Below, piece by piece: positions 25,902 to 35,013 of a stretch of 64,000 nucleotides of DNA (positions within the stretch are counted from its first letter, which is position 1; each line of letters starts with the position of its first letter). Position numbers and translations under genes: made by a program. The DNA is from Roseovarius marisflavi. Lineage in GTDB: Bacteria > Pseudomonadota > Alphaproteobacteria > Rhodobacterales > Rhodobacteraceae. Below the pieces are notes generated by a model. It ran no database searches and had not been told where the DNA came from. It saw nothing but the letters and a program-made list of their open reading frames with translations. Location of the stretch: assembly GCF_900142625.1 (NCBI RefSeq), contig NZ_FRBN01000014.1, positions 28,926 through 92,925 of the forward strand, in the 5' to 3' direction.

Positions 25902-26257
25902 GGCCGGTCCTCGCGCGATCCGGTCAGCCGGGCGAGGCCCACGAAGGTAAGCGCACCCGCCGCAAGCGCCAGTGCGGTGCTGAGCACAAGCGCCGTCATC
26001 ATCGCCACACCGCTCTGGCCCAGGGCCTCGGCATGGCTGATCACGCCGACACCGGCGGGCACAAACAAAAGTGACAGATGCGCCAGCAGGCCCTTGGTCG
26101 TCTCAAGCATGCGCGCGGCCAGTTTTGGCAGGGTCATGAAGCTGGCCAACAAGAGCGCCATCCCGATCACCGGGCCGGGCACCGGCAGGGCCAAGGCGCG
26201 CGACGTCACCTCGCCGACAAGCTGAAAGGCAAGGATGAGGGCAAAGTTGAGAACCAT
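25898..26257 (-). CDS. lrgA: LrgA/CidA-family holin-like protein
   Basis: A 119-residue protein with four predicted helices and the LrgA pattern PVPGPVIGMALLL (about residues 25-37) and LFVPAGVGVI (about 65). The frame is open to 26326, but ATG 26257 begins the family-conserved MVLNFALILAFQLVGE. It overlaps lrgB by 4 bp (ATGA). It is divergent from the lipoprotein gene. Confidence 0.88.
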   Translation of the reverse strand: MVLNFALILAFQLVGEVTSRALALPVPGPVIGMALLLASFMTLPKLAARMLETTKGLLAHLSLLFVPAGVGVISHAEALGQSGVAMMTALVLSTALALAAGALTFVGLARLTGSREDRP

Positions 26258-26379
26258 GATCGTGGCTTTCTTGTCCGGAGGTATCCGACCAGCATAGGGC
26301 GTGGGAAGGGGAAGAAAAGTGCCCATCTTTCGGCAGGTGCTAAGACCCTGTTAACCATTATGACCGCAGTCTTGGCGCC

Positions 26380-26763
26380 ATGCGAATGATCTTTTGGCTC
26401 TTCCTGCCGTTTCTGGCCGCCTGCAACACGCCGGGATATGAATTCCGCGGGATTGATCCAGTGCGCGTGAGCATCGGCAAAAGCACCTTTGATGTGCGCG
26501 TTGATGGCACCTATGCCCAGGCGATCCGCATCAACCCCGAATGGGCGCCGCGGTTCGAGGCGGTTGCGCCGCGCGGGGCGATGGCGATGCAGAAGGTCAG
26601 CGGCTGCAAGGTGGCGCGGCTTTGGGGCGATCAGGCGGTGATGCTGGCGCGGCTCGATTGCGGGGCTGGCGTGCCGCCTTTGCTGCCGGGGCGTGCTTAT
26701 GAGTGTGAGCTTGAGCATATCCATGGCGGTTATGGCGATCTGATCTGTTTGCCACGTCTTTAG
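26380..26763 (+). CDS. Putative small lipoprotein
   Basis: A 127-residue protein beginning MRMIFWLFLPFLAACNTPGY. The lipobox LAAC (Cys 15) predicts an outer-membrane-directed lipoprotein. The rest is a compact beta-rich domain with three further cysteines, which could form disulfides. It is divergent from lrgA and converges on the frameshifted acetyltransferase; the last stop base adjoins a large inverted repeat. I do not recognise the family. Confidence 0.7.
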   Translation: MRMIFWLFLPFLAACNTPGYEFRGIDPVRVSIGKSTFDVRVDGTYAQAIRINPEWAPRFEAVAPRGAMAMQKVSGCKVARLWGDQAVMLARLDCGAGVPPLLPGRAYECELEHIHGGYGDLICLPRL

Positions 26764-27264
26764 GGCCCTGCCGCCCCCTTGGCGGGACGCCCACCCACCC
26801 ACCCCGTCCCGCCAAGGGGGCGGATCATGGTGATGCTGGTCGGGCGACCATATCCGGGATGCGCCGATTCGGCGGTCCGCCGAAAGCCGAGTGCGGTAAA
26901 GACGGCGTGGTTTTCCACCAACTCGATCCGGGTTTCCAGCGTCACACTGTTCAGGCCCAGTTGAGCGGCTCGGTGCGACGCGTGGTTGATCAGCGCGCGC
27001 GCCAGCCCCGTGCCTTTCACTTTCGACAGCCAGTTTGCCAAGATAGAGCGTGTCGGGCTTTGGGGACAGAATCATGCAGGCGATGGAGCACTGTTGATCC
27101 TCAATGGCCCAAATCTCGCTATTTCCGGCCATCTCCCTCAACCCATCAACCGTCAGCCGACTCAATGACGAAGGCGGATCAATCCGCCCCTGCATGTAGG
27201 AAAAGCATTGCGTCAGATGGGCATGCAGCGCCGCAAAATCATCGTTCGATCCGTACCTACGCAT
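26760..27264 (-). pseudogene. Frameshifted GNAT acetyltransferase
   Basis: The N-terminal part starts at ATG 27264 (MRRYGSNDDFAALHAHLTQC) and runs through AIEDQQCSIACMILSPKPDT and LYLGKLA. The acetyl-CoA-binding and C-terminal half continues in another frame as KVKGTGLARALINHASHRAA to PTSITMIRPL. The break is near 27020, where skipping one base joins the halves. The second frame then reads through the inverted repeat to a stop at 26760, so the native stop is lost as well. This is a real pseudogene or a sequence error; two defects favour decay. Confidence 0.75.
26771..26823. repeat. 19-bp perfect inverted repeat
   Basis: The arm CCGCCCCCTTGGCGGGACG (26771-26789) is repeated exactly in reverse complement at 26805-26823, with a 15-base CCCACC-rich loop. 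It lies between convergent ends and starts eight bases after the lipoprotein stop. No T tract on either side. Likely a bidirectional terminator or a mobile palindromic element. Confidence 0.85.
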
Positions 27265-27293
27265 AGAGCCGTCCTTTCCCGCGACGCCGCCTG

Positions 27294-30200
27294 TCAGGGC
27301 GGGGGAGCACCCCGGCGCGCCGCCTCGATCCGGGTGCGCGCCGAGTTTGAACGCGGCAGCCAGAGCCCCCGATCAATCGACTCGGCCAGCCGTTCAGCCA
27401 TCTCGCGCAGGGCCGGTGCGTTGTGTTCTGCAATGAACTCCCGCGTGTCATCATCTTCCAGAAAGGCGGCCTCGACCAGATCGAAATGATGCCCGCGCAC
27501 CGCGCCCGTCGTGGCCGCAAAGGCAAAGAGATAATCCACCGTCGCCGCCATCTCGAAGGCGCCTTTATAGCCGTGGCGCTTGACACCTTCGATCCATTTT
27601 GGGTTGACCACCCGGCTGCGTACAACGCGGCCGATCTCATCCTCAAGGGTGCGGATGACCGGGCGTTCGGGGCGGGAATGGTCATTGTGATAGATCGGGC
27701 GGTCGCGCCCCTGAAGGGTGCTAACGGCGGCGGCAGCTCCGCCTTCGAATTGGTAATAATCGTCGCTATCAAGGATGTCGTGTTCACGGTTGTCCTGATT
27801 TTGCACGATGGCCTCGGTCTGGCGCAGGCGGGTTTCAAACCCCTCGCGGTCACGGCGTCCCTCGTCGGCGCTGCCATAGGCATAGCTGCCCCATTCAAGA
27901 TAGGCCTCGGCCAGGTCGGATTTGTCGGACCAGAGCCGTTCGTCGATCATCGCCTGAAGCCCGGCGCCATAAGCCCCCGGTTTCGCGCCATAGACCCGCG
28001 CCTGCGCTCCTTCTGTTCGCGCGCGGGCCGCCGCCGGATTAAGGTCATCCGGTTCGTCGAGCGCCATAACGGCGCGCGCGGCCGAATCCACAAGGGCGAT
28101 AAGCTGGGGGAATGCGTCGCGGAAAAAGCCTGAAATGCGCAGGGTGACATCGACACGAGGGCGCCCCAGAACGCCCTGCGGGAGGATTTCAAACCCGGTC
28201 ACGCGGCGGTTGGCTGCATCCCATTTCGGCTTGACCCCCATGAGGGCAAGCGCCTGCGCGATATCATCGCCGCCGGTGCGCATATTGGCCGTGCCCCAGG
28301 CCGTCAAAAGCAGGCTTCGCGGCCAGTCGCCATGAGTCTGCAGGTGCTTTTCTATCAGCAGGTTTGCTGATTTCCACCCCAAGGCCCAGGCGGTCGGTGT
28401 CGGTACGGCGCGGCTGTCGACGGAAAAGAAATTGTGCCCGGTTGGAAGGACATCCAGACGTCCCCGCGTGGGTGCGCCGGATGGCGCCGGGGCGACGAAC
28501 TGCCCTGAAAGGGCGGTGAGAAGGCCCGCCCCTTCGCCCGGCCCACAGGCGCGCAGGGTTGGGCGGACATTGGTCTCGGCATGCTCCAGAACCGCGCGGC
28601 TTGCCGCCCCTTGCGGGGGCGTCGCGCCATCCAAAAGCTGCGAGGCCAGCTCTTCGAGCCGCTCAACCGTGTCGCCGTTGCTGCGCCACGCGCCCGGCGC
28701 GGCCTCCGCCAGAACCTGCGGCTTTCCCCCTGTCCAGGGCGCGGCCATGTCGCAATCAAGTGGGTCAAAGGCAAGGTCAAGGTCCTTGGCCAAGGCACGA
28801 ATGATCGAGGCATCGCCGCCCATTGCCTGATTCCGCGGTACCCTGAGCAGCGCCTGCAACAGATCGCGTTCCTGCCGCCCGGTCGGGGATTGGCCGAAAA
28901 CATGCAAGCCATCGCGAATTTGTGCCTCTTTCAGCTCGCAAAGATAGGCATCGAGCTTGGCGAGATCGCTGTCCTCATCGGCCCCCTGCATGCCAACGTC
29001 CTTGTCCAGCCCGGTGGCCGAACTCAGCGTCAGGATTTCGCGACGCAGATGCGCAATGCGGCGCGGATCAATGCCCGCGGCCTCGTAATATTCATCGACC
29101 AGGGCCTCGAGATCGCGCAGCGGCCCATAGGTTTCGGCGCGGGTCAGCGGCGGGGTCAGGTGGTCGATGATCACCGCCTGCGCGCGGCGCTTCGCCTGTG
29201 TTCCCTCGCCGGGGTCGTTGACAATAAACGGATAGATATGCGGCATCGGCCCAAGCACCGCCTCGGGCCAGCACTCCTGACTCAGCGCAAGCGCCTTGCC
29301 GGGCAGCCATTCAAGATTGCCGTGTTTGCCCATATGCACGATGGCATGTGCGCCGAATTGATGGCGCAGCCAGAAATAAAACGCCAGATAGTTGTGCGGC
29401 GGCACCAGATCGGGCGAATGATAGGTGTCTGTCGGGTCGATGTTATAGCCGCGCGCTGGCTGCACGCCGACAACGACATTGCCGAATTCCAGAACTGAGA
29501 GGCTGAAGTGCCCGCAATCGACCGCGCCGGGGGTGAAGAACGGATCGGCCTCGGGCGCCCCCCATCTGGCCTCGACCGCTTCGCGCAGCGCCCAGGGCAG
29601 ACGACCATATTCGATCTGGTACTCGGCCATCGAGAGGGTTACGCCGCCCTGTCGCTCGGCGCGGTCGGTCAGCCAATTTGTCGGTCCCGCCATCACCGCC
29701 CGCATCAGGGCATCGCTATCCGCCGGGGCATTCGTGACCCGATACCCGGCTTCGGCCAAAAGGCCGAGCGCATGCACGGTGGCGGCAGGCGTATCAAGAC
29801 CAACGCCATTGGCCAGCCGCCCATCCTTGTTGGGGTAATTGGCGAGAATCAGGGCAACGCGGCGCTCGGGCGCCGGTGCATGGCGCAGTCGTGCCCAGTT
29901 CAGCGCGAGCTGTGCCACGAATTCCACCCGATCACCCTGCGCGCGATAGGTGGCGATGGGGCATTCGGTGGCTTCGTCAAAGAAGGCCTCGCCCTTGAAG
30001 CTGATGGCGCGGCTCAGGATGCGACCGTCAACTTCGGGCAGGGCGACATTCATAGCGATGTCGCGCCCCGATAGCCCGCTAAGCCCATCGGCCCAGGTCT
30101 CTTCGCTGGACCCGGCAAGCACCACTTGAAAGACTGGCGCAGAATTGGCGGCGGGCATGGTGAGCGGATTCATCGGGCTGTCACCGCCAGCATGCGGCGA

Positions 30201-31010
30201 GCCGACGGCAAAAGAGGTGCAATTCAGGATCACAGACGGCGGGGCCTCGGTGAACAGATACTCAAGCGTGGCGGTCGAAACCGGGTCTTTCAGGGACGCG
30301 ACGAAAACCGGCAGCGGATTGAGCCCCGCGCGCAGCAGAGATTTGACCAGACGGTTGATCGGATTAAGGCCCGCCCCCTGCACCAGAGCGCGGTAAAAGA
30401 TGACCGGCACGACGGGTTGATCGTCGCTCCAACTGTCGCGCGCGGCGTCAAGGCCGGCCACGCCTGCGCCGGGCCAATAGACGCCCGCGCGCAAGAGCGG
30501 GCTTGCCGCGGCGGGTTTCTCACAGTGCTCGATCATCGACCTGGCGTAACTTAGAAAATTCGTCGAATTTTCTGGGCCGCCTTCGACCAGATAGGCCCAG
30601 AGGGCATCATAGTCCTCATCAGCCACCGTCGAGAGGCCGCGCAAATCCGCGTCGGGTTTGTCATCACCGGGCAAGAGCGCAAGCGGCACGCCCGCCTCGT
30701 GACAGCGCGCGGCAAATTGTTCGGCGCCGTATTTCCAATAGCCGGTGCCGCCCAGGACCCGCGCAATCACCAGCCGCGATTTGGTGGCGCAATTGTCCAG
30801 GTGCAAATCGACCGACATCGGGTGTTGCAGATGGGTGAGATTGGCCAGCCGCAAACTCGGCGGATCAGCCATTTCGCCGCGCGCCCCACTGAGCGCCGCA
30901 AGCTCTGTATCGGCGGCAGAGACAAAGACGACATCGGCCGGACTTTGGCCCAGATCGACGGGTTCTGTGCCATCATCAATGGCTCCGGGGGTGGCTGCAA
31001 GAAGGTGCAT
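27294..31010 (-). CDS. cobN: Cobaltochelatase subunit CobN
   Basis: A 1238-residue large subunit of the aerobic ATP-dependent cobaltochelatase, which inserts cobalt into hydrogenobyrinic acid diamide with CobS and CobT (not in the window). Recognisable blocks include LGGTGYWKYGAEQF (about 85), the IVHMGKHGNLEWLPGKA motif (about 560) and MRTGGDDIAQALALMGVKP near 920. Length is usual. The frame is open to 31061, but MHLLAATPGAIDDG at 31010 is the family start. It lies in a minus-strand set with cobW, interrupted by a small plus-strand ORF. Confidence 0.95.
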   Translation of the reverse strand: MHLLAATPGAIDDGTEPVDLGQSPADVVFVSAADTELAALSGARGEMADPPSLRLANLTHLQHPMSVDLHLDNCATKSRLVIARVLGGTGYWKYGAEQFAARCHEAGVPLALLPGDDKPDADLRGLSTVADEDYDALWAYLVEGGPENSTNFLSYARSMIEHCEKPAAASPLLRAGVYWPGAGVAGLDAARDSWSDDQPVVPVIFYRALVQGAGLNPINRLVKSLLRAGLNPLPVFVASLKDPVSTATLEYLFTEAPPSVILNCTSFAVGSPHAGGDSPMNPLTMPAANSAPVFQVVLAGSSEETWADGLSGLSGRDIAMNVALPEVDGRILSRAISFKGEAFFDEATECPIATYRAQGDRVEFVAQLALNWARLRHAPAPERRVALILANYPNKDGRLANGVGLDTPAATVHALGLLAEAGYRVTNAPADSDALMRAVMAGPTNWLTDRAERQGGVTLSMAEYQIEYGRLPWALREAVEARWGAPEADPFFTPGAVDCGHFSLSVLEFGNVVVGVQPARGYNIDPTDTYHSPDLVPPHNYLAFYFWLRHQFGAHAIVHMGKHGNLEWLPGKALALSQECWPEAVLGPMPHIYPFIVNDPGEGTQAKRRAQAVIIDHLTPPLTRAETYGPLRDLEALVDEYYEAAGIDPRRIAHLRREILTLSSATGLDKDVGMQGADEDSDLAKLDAYLCELKEAQIRDGLHVFGQSPTGRQERDLLQALLRVPRNQAMGGDASIIRALAKDLDLAFDPLDCDMAAPWTGGKPQVLAEAAPGAWRSNGDTVERLEELASQLLDGATPPQGAASRAVLEHAETNVRPTLRACGPGEGAGLLTALSGQFVAPAPSGAPTRGRLDVLPTGHNFFSVDSRAVPTPTAWALGWKSANLLIEKHLQTHGDWPRSLLLTAWGTANMRTGGDDIAQALALMGVKPKWDAANRRVTGFEILPQGVLGRPRVDVTLRISGFFRDAFPQLIALVDSAARAVMALDEPDDLNPAAARARTEGAQARVYGAKPGAYGAGLQAMIDERLWSDKSDLAEAYLEWGSYAYGSADEGRRDREGFETRLRQTEAIVQNQDNREHDILDSDDYYQFEGGAAAAVSTLQGRDRPIYHNDHSRPERPVIRTLEDEIGRVVRSRVVNPKWIEGVKRHGYKGAFEMAATVDYLFAFAATTGAVRGHHFDLVEAAFLEDDDTREFIAEHNAPALREMAERLAESIDRGLWLPRSNSARTRIEAARRGAPPP

Positions 31011-31102
31011 CAGGCGGTTCCAGCTTGATTGAGGGGGCAGATTGCGGCAATAGACCTGCAACGGCTGCGAATGGAGTGGCCTCTGGCCGAAAGGGCAAGA
31101 TC

Positions 31103-31270
31103 ATGGAAAAGAACAAAGCGCTTGGCGCCGCCAAAAAAGGCAACAGAACCCCCCGCCACAAAGAGCACAATCAGCCCGGTGGTCCGAAAAACCCCTTTGG
31201 CAATCGCCCAACCAAGGAAGAGCTGATTGCCAAGCTGAAAGAGCAGGCGGAAAAGAACAAATCCGAATAG
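31103..31270 (+). CDS. Small basic hypothetical protein
   Basis: A 55-codon frame from ATG 31103: MEKNKALGAAKKGNRTPRHK, followed by a Pro/Gly/Asn-rich linker and the amphipathic end KEELIAKLKEQAEKNKSE. It lies on the plus strand between the convergent acetyltransferase end (2 bases away) and the divergent cobN start. The lysine-rich composition is coherent over the whole frame and codon use looks coding, but the RBS is weak. It could bind nucleic acid; no family recognised. Confidence 0.55.
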   Translation: MEKNKALGAAKKGNRTPRHKEHNQPGGPKNPFGNRPTKEELIAKLKEQAEKNKSE

Positions 31271-31272
31271 GC

Positions 31273-31722
31273 TCATAGGGCCTTTTCCATAAAAATCGAC
31301 GATGGCGCCTCGGGATAGGCGCCGAACGGGCCGCATGTGACATAGCCGTGGCGCGCATAGAGCCTGTGCGCGGCATAGAGCACATTGCCGGTTTCAAGCC
31401 GCAAGATCGGCAATTCAAGCGCGCGGGCCTCGTCTTCGATCTGGCGCAGGATCGCATCCGCCACGCCTTTGCCGCGCGCGGCCTCATCCACGAACATGGA
31501 TTTCACCTCGCCGTACCCGTCCTTGAGGGCAAGCGCGCCGGTGCCGACGATCCTGCCATCAATCCGTGCGGTAAAGAACCGGATGTCGTCGGTGCAAAGC
31601 TCTTCAATATCGAGGAAAAAGTTATCCTCGGGCGGGAAAAGCGATTGCATCAACGCGTGGCTGGCCCGCAAAAGCGCGCTTGCCTCCGGGTCTTTCGGGC
31701 TGGTGGGCGCGACGATGATCAT
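31273..31722 (-). CDS. GNAT-family N-acetyltransferase
   Basis: A 149-residue GNAT protein with the acetyl-CoA loop MFVDEAARGKGVADAILRQI (about residues 76-95) and the usual RLYARHGYVTCGPFG end. Such short enzymes acetylate amines on metabolites or peptides. Its ATG overlaps the cobW stop by 4 bp (ATGA), so it is translationally coupled to cobW. No specific substrate can be read from the sequence. Confidence 0.88.
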   Translation of the reverse strand: MIIVAPTSPKDPEASALLRASHALMQSLFPPEDNFFLDIEELCTDDIRFFTARIDGRIVGTGALALKDGYGEVKSMFVDEAARGKGVADAILRQIEDEARALELPILRLETGNVLYAAHRLYARHGYVTCGPFGAYPEAPSSIFMEKAL

Positions 31723-32813
31723 GCACAGAGCGCGGCTTCGATGGCGGCGCGGTCAAGTCCGGCCTGACCGATCACCACAAGCCGGGTTTCACGCGGCGCT
31801 GTGCCAAACGGCTGATCGAAATAGGTGTCGACGCGCGGCCCAACGGCTTGCAATGTCAGGCGCATCGGCTTGCCGGTGACGGCGGCAAAGCCCTTGAGGC
31901 GCAGGATGTCATGGGCGCGGATCACATCAGCGACCTGAGCCGCAAATCCCGCAGGATCGGCGATTTCGCTCCGGCTGACAACAAAGCTTTCAAAGGCGTC
32001 GTGGTCATGGTCGTGATGATGGCGGTCGTGATCATGATCGTCGTCATCGTGGTGATCGTCGTCGTGGTCATCGTCATGATCGTGGTGATGATGGTGAAGC
32101 TCATGGCGGCTTTCCATATCGCCCTCGGCACCGATGCCCTGACCCAGGAGCACGTCAATCGGCAAGGCGCCCATGGTCGATGTGACCACCTGAACGCCAT
32201 CGCGGCTGTCGCTGCGAAGGCGGGTCACAAGGGCCGTCATTTCACCCGCATCCAGAAGATCGGATTTGTTGATTACGATCATATCGGCACAGGCCATCTG
32301 ATCCTCGAACAGCTCGGAGAGCGGCGTTTCGTGGTCAAGGTTCTCGTCAAGCTTGCGCTGTGCATCCACGGCGGCGACGTCATGGGCAAAGCGGCCTTCG
32401 GTGACGGCCTTGCCATCAACCACGGTGACCACGCCGTCGACGGTGACTCGGGTCGAGATTTCGGGCCAGTTGAAGGCGCGCACAAGCGGTTGCGGCAGGG
32501 CCAGCCCGCTGGTCTCGATCACGATGTGATCGGGCGCATTTTCGCGATCCAGCAGCTTTTGCATGGTCGGGATGAAATCCTCGGCGACGGTGCAACAGAT
32601 ACAGCCATTGCTGAGCTCCATCACGTCATCCTCGGCGCAGCCCTCGATGCCACAGCCCTTGAGGATATCGCCATCAACCCCAAGATCACCGAATTCGTTG
32701 ATGATCAGGGCGATACGCCGACCGCCTGCGTTCTGCAGCATGTGGCGGATGAGCGTGGTCTTGCCGGCACCCAGAAAGCCGGTCACGACGGTGGCGGGGA
32801 TTTTTGCGGACAT
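31719..32813 (-). CDS. cobW: CobW-type GTP-dependent metallochaperone
   Basis: A 364-residue G3E GTPase. It has Walker A GFLGAGKTT (about residues 12-20), the metal motif CICC in NGCICCTVAED (71-74), NKSD (about 200), a very His/Asp-rich loop (about 238-270) and a CobW C-terminal domain. It is thought to deliver cobalt to cobaltochelatase. An in-frame TTG at 32819 exists, but AAGGAG is better spaced for ATG 32813. It is divergent from the DUF1636 gene over 72 bases. Confidence 0.93.
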   Translation of the reverse strand: MSAKIPATVVTGFLGAGKTTLIRHMLQNAGGRRIALIINEFGDLGVDGDILKGCGIEGCAEDDVMELSNGCICCTVAEDFIPTMQKLLDRENAPDHIVIETSGLALPQPLVRAFNWPEISTRVTVDGVVTVVDGKAVTEGRFAHDVAAVDAQRKLDENLDHETPLSELFEDQMACADMIVINKSDLLDAGEMTALVTRLRSDSRDGVQVVTSTMGALPIDVLLGQGIGAEGDMESRHELHHHHHDHDDDHDDDHHDDDDHDHDRHHHDHDHDAFESFVVSRSEIADPAGFAAQVADVIRAHDILRLKGFAAVTGKPMRLTLQAVGPRVDTYFDQPFGTAPRETRLVVIGQAGLDRAAIEAALCA

Positions 32814-32885
32814 AATCAAAAGCTCCTTGAAAGGCTTGCGTTGGGGCGGGCAACCGGCCTAATCCCGGAACAAAGGGGATCGGCG

Positions 32886-33215
32886 ATGATGCACCGGATT
32901 GTGGTTTGTTCTACATGTGATGGCACGGATGGTAAAAGCTTTGCTGCGGCCTTGCGCGCGGCCTTGGCCGAGCGCGCCATGGCCTTCGAGGTGCAGGACC
33001 ACGAGTGCATGTCAAATTGCGGACGCCCGTTGAGTGTTGCGTTCTCGGCGCCGGGCAAGGCGACGTATCTTTTCGGCGATATCGACACGACCCGCGATCT
33101 GGCCGACACATTGGCCTTTGCGACGCTGTATGCGGGTTGCGCCGATGGCTGGATCGAGGATGCGCGCGCCGCCGGGCGGCTGCGCCATTGTCTTGTGGGG
33201 CGTGTCCCGGCCTGA
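32886..33215 (+). CDS. DUF1636 family metal-binding protein
   Basis: A 109-residue protein with cysteines at 8 and 11 (CSTC) and 41 and 45 (CMSNC), the pattern of thioredoxin-fold [2Fe-2S] or metal-binding proteins of the DUF1636 family found beside cobalamin genes. Two adjacent ATGs (32886, 32889) are possible. It is the only plus-strand gene in the cobalt block, divergent from cobW and converging with the His-rich gene 4 bases past its stop. Confidence 0.82.
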   Translation: MMHRIVVCSTCDGTDGKSFAAALRAALAERAMAFEVQDHECMSNCGRPLSVAFSAPGKATYLFGDIDTTRDLADTLAFATLYAGCADGWIEDARAAGRLRHCLVGRVPA

Positions 33216-33219
33216 GGGG

Positions 33220-33717
33220 TCATTCGATCACAAGCTCGGCATGGGCCTCGATCGGGCTGCCCTGATCGGCAAGCTGGCTGTGGTCATTGGCATTCAGGGT
33301 CACGCGGATATCGTGGCGCCCCGGCGGCAGCGCATCAAGCTGAAACCACGGCCCGTAGGTACGCGCGATCTTCATGCCGTTGAGGTAGATATGCGCATGG
33401 CCCTGGCCCGGCACATGTGGGCCATTCACCGCCTCGGGGGCAAAGGTGAAATGGGAGATCTCGATATGCAGGTTGCGGCTTTGCGGCCCGTCGGGGTGCA
33501 GGCTTAGCCTGATCTGTGGCGCGGGGCTGGTCACATCGGTCAGTTTGGAATGATCCGGGCCGTCGGCGCCATGATCATGGGCAGTGTGATCATGCAAGGC
33601 GTCAACCTCGGCGTGGTCGTGCCCGGTAAGCTCGGCGCCGGTGGTGGCGGCCAGAAGAAAGCCGAAGCCGACGCCGAAAAACAGCCCGATCAGCAGGAAG
33701 GCAAAGGTTTTGGGCAT
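33220..33717 (-). CDS. His-rich membrane-anchored periplasmic protein
   Basis: A 165-residue protein with an N-terminal helix (about residues 5-25) acting as signal or anchor, then a His/Asp stretch (HDHAEVDALHDHTAHDHGAD, about 33-52) suited to divalent metal binding, and a beta-sandwich-like domain with NLHIEISHFTFAPEAVNGPH. It is 51 bases after cbtA in the riboswitch-led unit. A role in capturing cobalt for CbtAB fits, but is inference. Confidence 0.75.
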   Translation of the reverse strand: MPKTFAFLLIGLFFGVGFGFLLAATTGAELTGHDHAEVDALHDHTAHDHGADGPDHSKLTDVTSPAPQIRLSLHPDGPQSRNLHIEISHFTFAPEAVNGPHVPGQGHAHIYLNGMKIARTYGPWFQLDALPPGRHDIRVTLNANDHSQLADQGSPIEAHAELVIE

Positions 33718-33768
33718 GCGGGCTCTCCTAAAGGGGTGCCCCGGCGGCGGACCGCCGGGGCGTGTCGG

Positions 33769-34449
33769 TTAGCTTTCGGCCGATTCGCGGGCCCAGAAAT
33801 ACCCGGCCAGCGTGCCCAAAAGCGCCCAGGCCGCCAATCCGACGCCAAGCGCGCGGGTGGCAAAGAGCGCCGCCAATTCCGGCGGAACAGGCCCGGCAAA
33901 GACCTCTGGATGCGGGGCGCCGATCACATGCGGCGCCAGCAAAAGCGCAATCGCCGCGGCAATCATCACCGGCGCGCGGCCAAAGGCGATCAAGGCGAGC
34001 GCAACGGCCGTGGCAATCACCGTGCCCCACCACCAGATCTGGCGGGCGGTGATATCGGTATAGGCGCCGCCGGGCACTTCGGGCGGCAAGGAGACGGCAG
34101 GGGCGAAATGCAAGGCAACAAAGCCCGCAATGCCCCAGATCAGGCCCGTGCGCGCAGTGATGGTTGCACCGTACTCTGCGGCCATTCCCATAGCTGCCAC
34201 AAGCACAAGCCCGTAGCCGACATAGATCAGCGCCGAGAACAACAGGGTGAGCCCGTCGCGCATCATATCGAACCCCGGCAAGTCGGGGGTGGCAACGGTC
34301 GCGCTGTTCCCGAAATGCACAAGCGTGCCGGCCTCATACAGCTCGGCGTGTAAAAGCACCGGCTGAATGAGCACAAACTGCAGCAGGGCGGCTATCAGCC
34401 CTGTGCAGAACCCAGCGAGCAACGCGCTGGTCACAATTTTGGAAAACAT
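33769..34449 (-). CDS. cbtA: Cobalt transporter subunit CbtA
   Basis: A 226-residue membrane protein with five to six helices. It has the family features HAELYE after helix 1 and GLIWGIAGFVALHFAPA near residue 105, with several in-membrane His. CbtA/CbtB pairs are predicted cobalt importers controlled by cobalamin riboswitches, as here. The start lies three bases after the cbtB stop. Confidence 0.92.
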   Translation of the reverse strand: MFSKIVTSALLAGFCTGLIAALLQFVLIQPVLLHAELYEAGTLVHFGNSATVATPDLPGFDMMRDGLTLLFSALIYVGYGLVLVAAMGMAAEYGATITARTGLIWGIAGFVALHFAPAVSLPPEVPGGAYTDITARQIWWWGTVIATAVALALIAFGRAPVMIAAAIALLLAPHVIGAPHPEVFAGPVPPELAALFATRALGVGLAAWALLGTLAGYFWARESAES

Positions 34450-34452
34450 GGC

Positions 34453-34617
34453 TTAGTGGCAGGGAAAGCCGGTTGCGTGGCGCACGTCATGGGCGGCGTC
34501 ATGCAGGGCAGAGGCCTGAACATGGCCGGCAATCGTGACGATGCCGAGCCCGAGGACCATGGCGGCCACGAAGGGCAGTACGGTAGATTTGGCGGCGGTT
34601 TGAACCAGTGCAGTCAT
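34453..34617 (-). CDS. cbtB: Cobalt transporter subunit CbtB
   Basis: A 54-residue protein: MTALVQTAAKSTVLPFVAAM begins a single helix, and the C-terminus is His-rich (HDAAHDVRHATGFPCH), the metal-binding tail of CbtB. AAGGAGATACTGCT lies ahead of the ATG at 34617. It is the first gene after the cobalamin riboswitch and abuts cbtA. Confidence 0.92.
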   Translation of the reverse strand: MTALVQTAAKSTVLPFVAAMVLGLGIVTIAGHVQASALHDAAHDVRHATGFPCH

Positions 34618-34654
34618 AGCAGTATCTCCTTTACACCTCTCACCCGAGGCGGGA

Positions 34655-34860
34655 TTGACAAACGCAGGGCTGGTCTCCTGGCTCGCGGGTCGTCGCCTTA
34701 CTGCCGCCTTCCCGGACCTTGCGATCCAGTGGCATGTGACAGGGGCTCACCGCTTACAGTCGCGGGGGCGGCTGAAGACTAGGCGCCCTGCTTGGGTCCA
34801 CCATCACTTCATTCCCAATTCATCCCCAGGCGCTTTGCACCTTTAAGCGGGGAACCTTGC
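34655..34860 (-). ncRNA. Cobalamin riboswitch
   Basis: Read on the minus strand, the region contains the ordered landmarks of the class: AAAGGTGCAAAGCGCC near the 5' end, TTGGGAATGAAG, CCCGCGACTGTAAGCGG, the B12-box-like GCCACTGG, GGGAAGGC and the closing GCGAGCCAGGAGACC. It lies about 40 bases before cbtB. It should repress cbtBA and following genes when adenosylcobalamin is abundant. Confidence 0.9.
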
Positions 34861-35013
34861 CCTTCTGGTATGAGGCCCGGGGCCAATTGCGTCAAGGTTG
34901 ATTCCGACCTTGGCCGCGCAAGGAGCGGCATTGGGCCTTTGGGTTTGTGTCAAACTTGGCGACGGGATACTGTTTTTGCGACAAGATGGGCAAGAAATAG
35001 CGAGGGGGCTTTG

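Noticed and set aside
30553..30573. Perfect palindrome inside cobN
   Set aside because: It falls in the conserved protein segment GPENSTNFL, whose codons naturally give GAAAAT and AATTTT; likely coincidence, though it resembles the 40970 element.
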